From Physcia stellaris (lineage: Eukaryota > Ascomycota > Lecanoromycetes > Caliciales > Physciaceae): a stretch of 64,000 nt of DNA. Location: the NCBI GenBank assembly GCA_018902385.1, contig JABSSW010000018.1, forward strand, positions 124,001 through 188,000, written 5' to 3'. The translations under genes and the position numbers were made by a program. The first letter of the stretch is position 1. Each line of letters opens with the position of its first letter. This document shows, one piece after another, positions 63,403-64,000 of this stretch. The notes under the pieces were generated by a model, which saw only the letters and a list, made by a program, of their open reading frames with translations, was not told where the DNA came from and searched no databases.

Positions 63403-64000
63403 ATGCCGCCCGACCCAACCTTCTCCTTTTCGATACCCTCGGTGCATGATGACATCCTATTGGAATGCAGAGTCTACTCTCCACCACCTGCTTTCTTCCT
63501 TCGAGAGAAACCGGATACGAATCGGATCCTTCGAGGCGCTGTTATTGCTCATCCGTATGCCAGCTTCGGTGGATGCTATGACGATCATGTAGTACTGGCA
63601 CTTGTCACGGAAATACTTCGTCTCGGCTTCGTTGTTGGCACGTTCAATTTTAGGTATCTTCGCTGCCAAAAAAAGGATTGGATATTGAGGCTGATAGCTT
63701 CCCTTGTTCAGAGGTGCCGGCGGCTCGAAAGGGAGGACTAGCTGGACATCGAAGCCCGAAGTTGATGATTACATCTCGTTCGTTGGTCTCTTTGTCCACT
63801 ATCTCAATGCTCTTCAGCTACCTGAGAACGGTGAGCCCACACTCAATTCGCCTCATGTACCGCTCTCCCCTATTAGGACAGGCGTACCGCTTGAGCAAGC
63901 CCCCCAAGAGCCTGCTCCTCAGGGGACGCTGATATTGGGTGGTTACTCATACGGCTCGCTGATTGCGGTGCAATTACCTCCGATTGAAGTCATCATCGAA
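63403..64000 (+). CDS. Alpha/beta hydrolase, 3' part beyond the window
   Basis: Exon 1 (63403-63653) starts MPPDPTFSFSIPSVHDD and has LRGAVIAHPYASFGGCYDDH, the His-Pro turn typical of the fold, then VGTFNFR. A 58-bp intron (63654-63711, GTATCT donor, CTGAT branch, CAG acceptor) leads to exon 2 with GAGGSKGRTSW and the nucleophile elbow GGYSYGSLIA (Ser about 163). The frame is open to the last base of the window, so the catalytic Asp and His lie outside. It resembles small fungal hydrolases that lack known substrates. A lipase-like or peptidase-like role cannot be separated from this fragment. Confidence 0.82.

Overview
This window is nuclear DNA of a filamentous ascomycete (Pezizomycotina). 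The evidence is many short spliceosomal introns, mostly 47-60 bp, with GT donors, CTRAY-type branch points and YAG acceptors. The gene families fit as well: a Ste6-type pheromone exporter, Adp1-type ABCG transporter, class II DAHP synthase, Atg28-like protein and F-box-like domain protein. I cannot place it to genus. About 17 protein genes look intact or nearly so. Several are split by introns, and I reconstructed their splice sites by hand; in every spliced model reported as intact the exon lengths sum to a multiple of three.

Layout. Positions 1-4.6 kb are degenerate: an unrecognised broken gene, an 18-bp minisatellite and two copies of a short inverted-repeat element (a MITE). From 4.9 to 13.5 kb lie a dienelactone hydrolase with a frameshift at its active site, COX10 (heme A synthesis), a large membrane-anchored ZZ/EF-hand protein and a putative secreted metallopeptidase. 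At 14.1-14.6 kb is an MFS transporter remnant that keeps its introns. From 15.5 to 26.6 kb is a housekeeping block: class II DAHP synthase and a HYPK-like NatA regulator (divergent), a Ste6-like ABC exporter, a PBDC1 protein with four introns and the GTPase NOG2. A relic zone at 26.7-28.8 kb holds a third MITE and a damaged tRNA-Phe. From 29 to 44.3 kb are mitoribosomal mS26, an Adp1-like transporter, cornichon/ERV14, a Cys-rich secreted or membrane protein, a PLP aminotransferase and the splicing factor PRP17. From 44.3 to 60.4 kb the DNA is gene-poor, with one SMP-30 lactonase, one bZIP factor and several relics. The last 3.6 kb carry an Atg28-like coiled-coil protein, a DUF7730-type protein and the start of an alpha/beta hydrolase that runs off the end.

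Most neighbours are functionally unrelated housekeeping genes, and I see no biosynthetic cluster, CRISPR array or defence island. The most interesting signals are the new-looking MITE family, telobox (TTAGGGTT) motifs upstream of COX10, NOG2 and PRP17 with a 14-bp stretch shared by two of them, the active-site frameshift in the hydrolase, the intron-preserving MFS remnant, an intron-bearing tRNA-Phe with a ruined 5' half, and phosphosite-like repeats in the Ste6-like linker.
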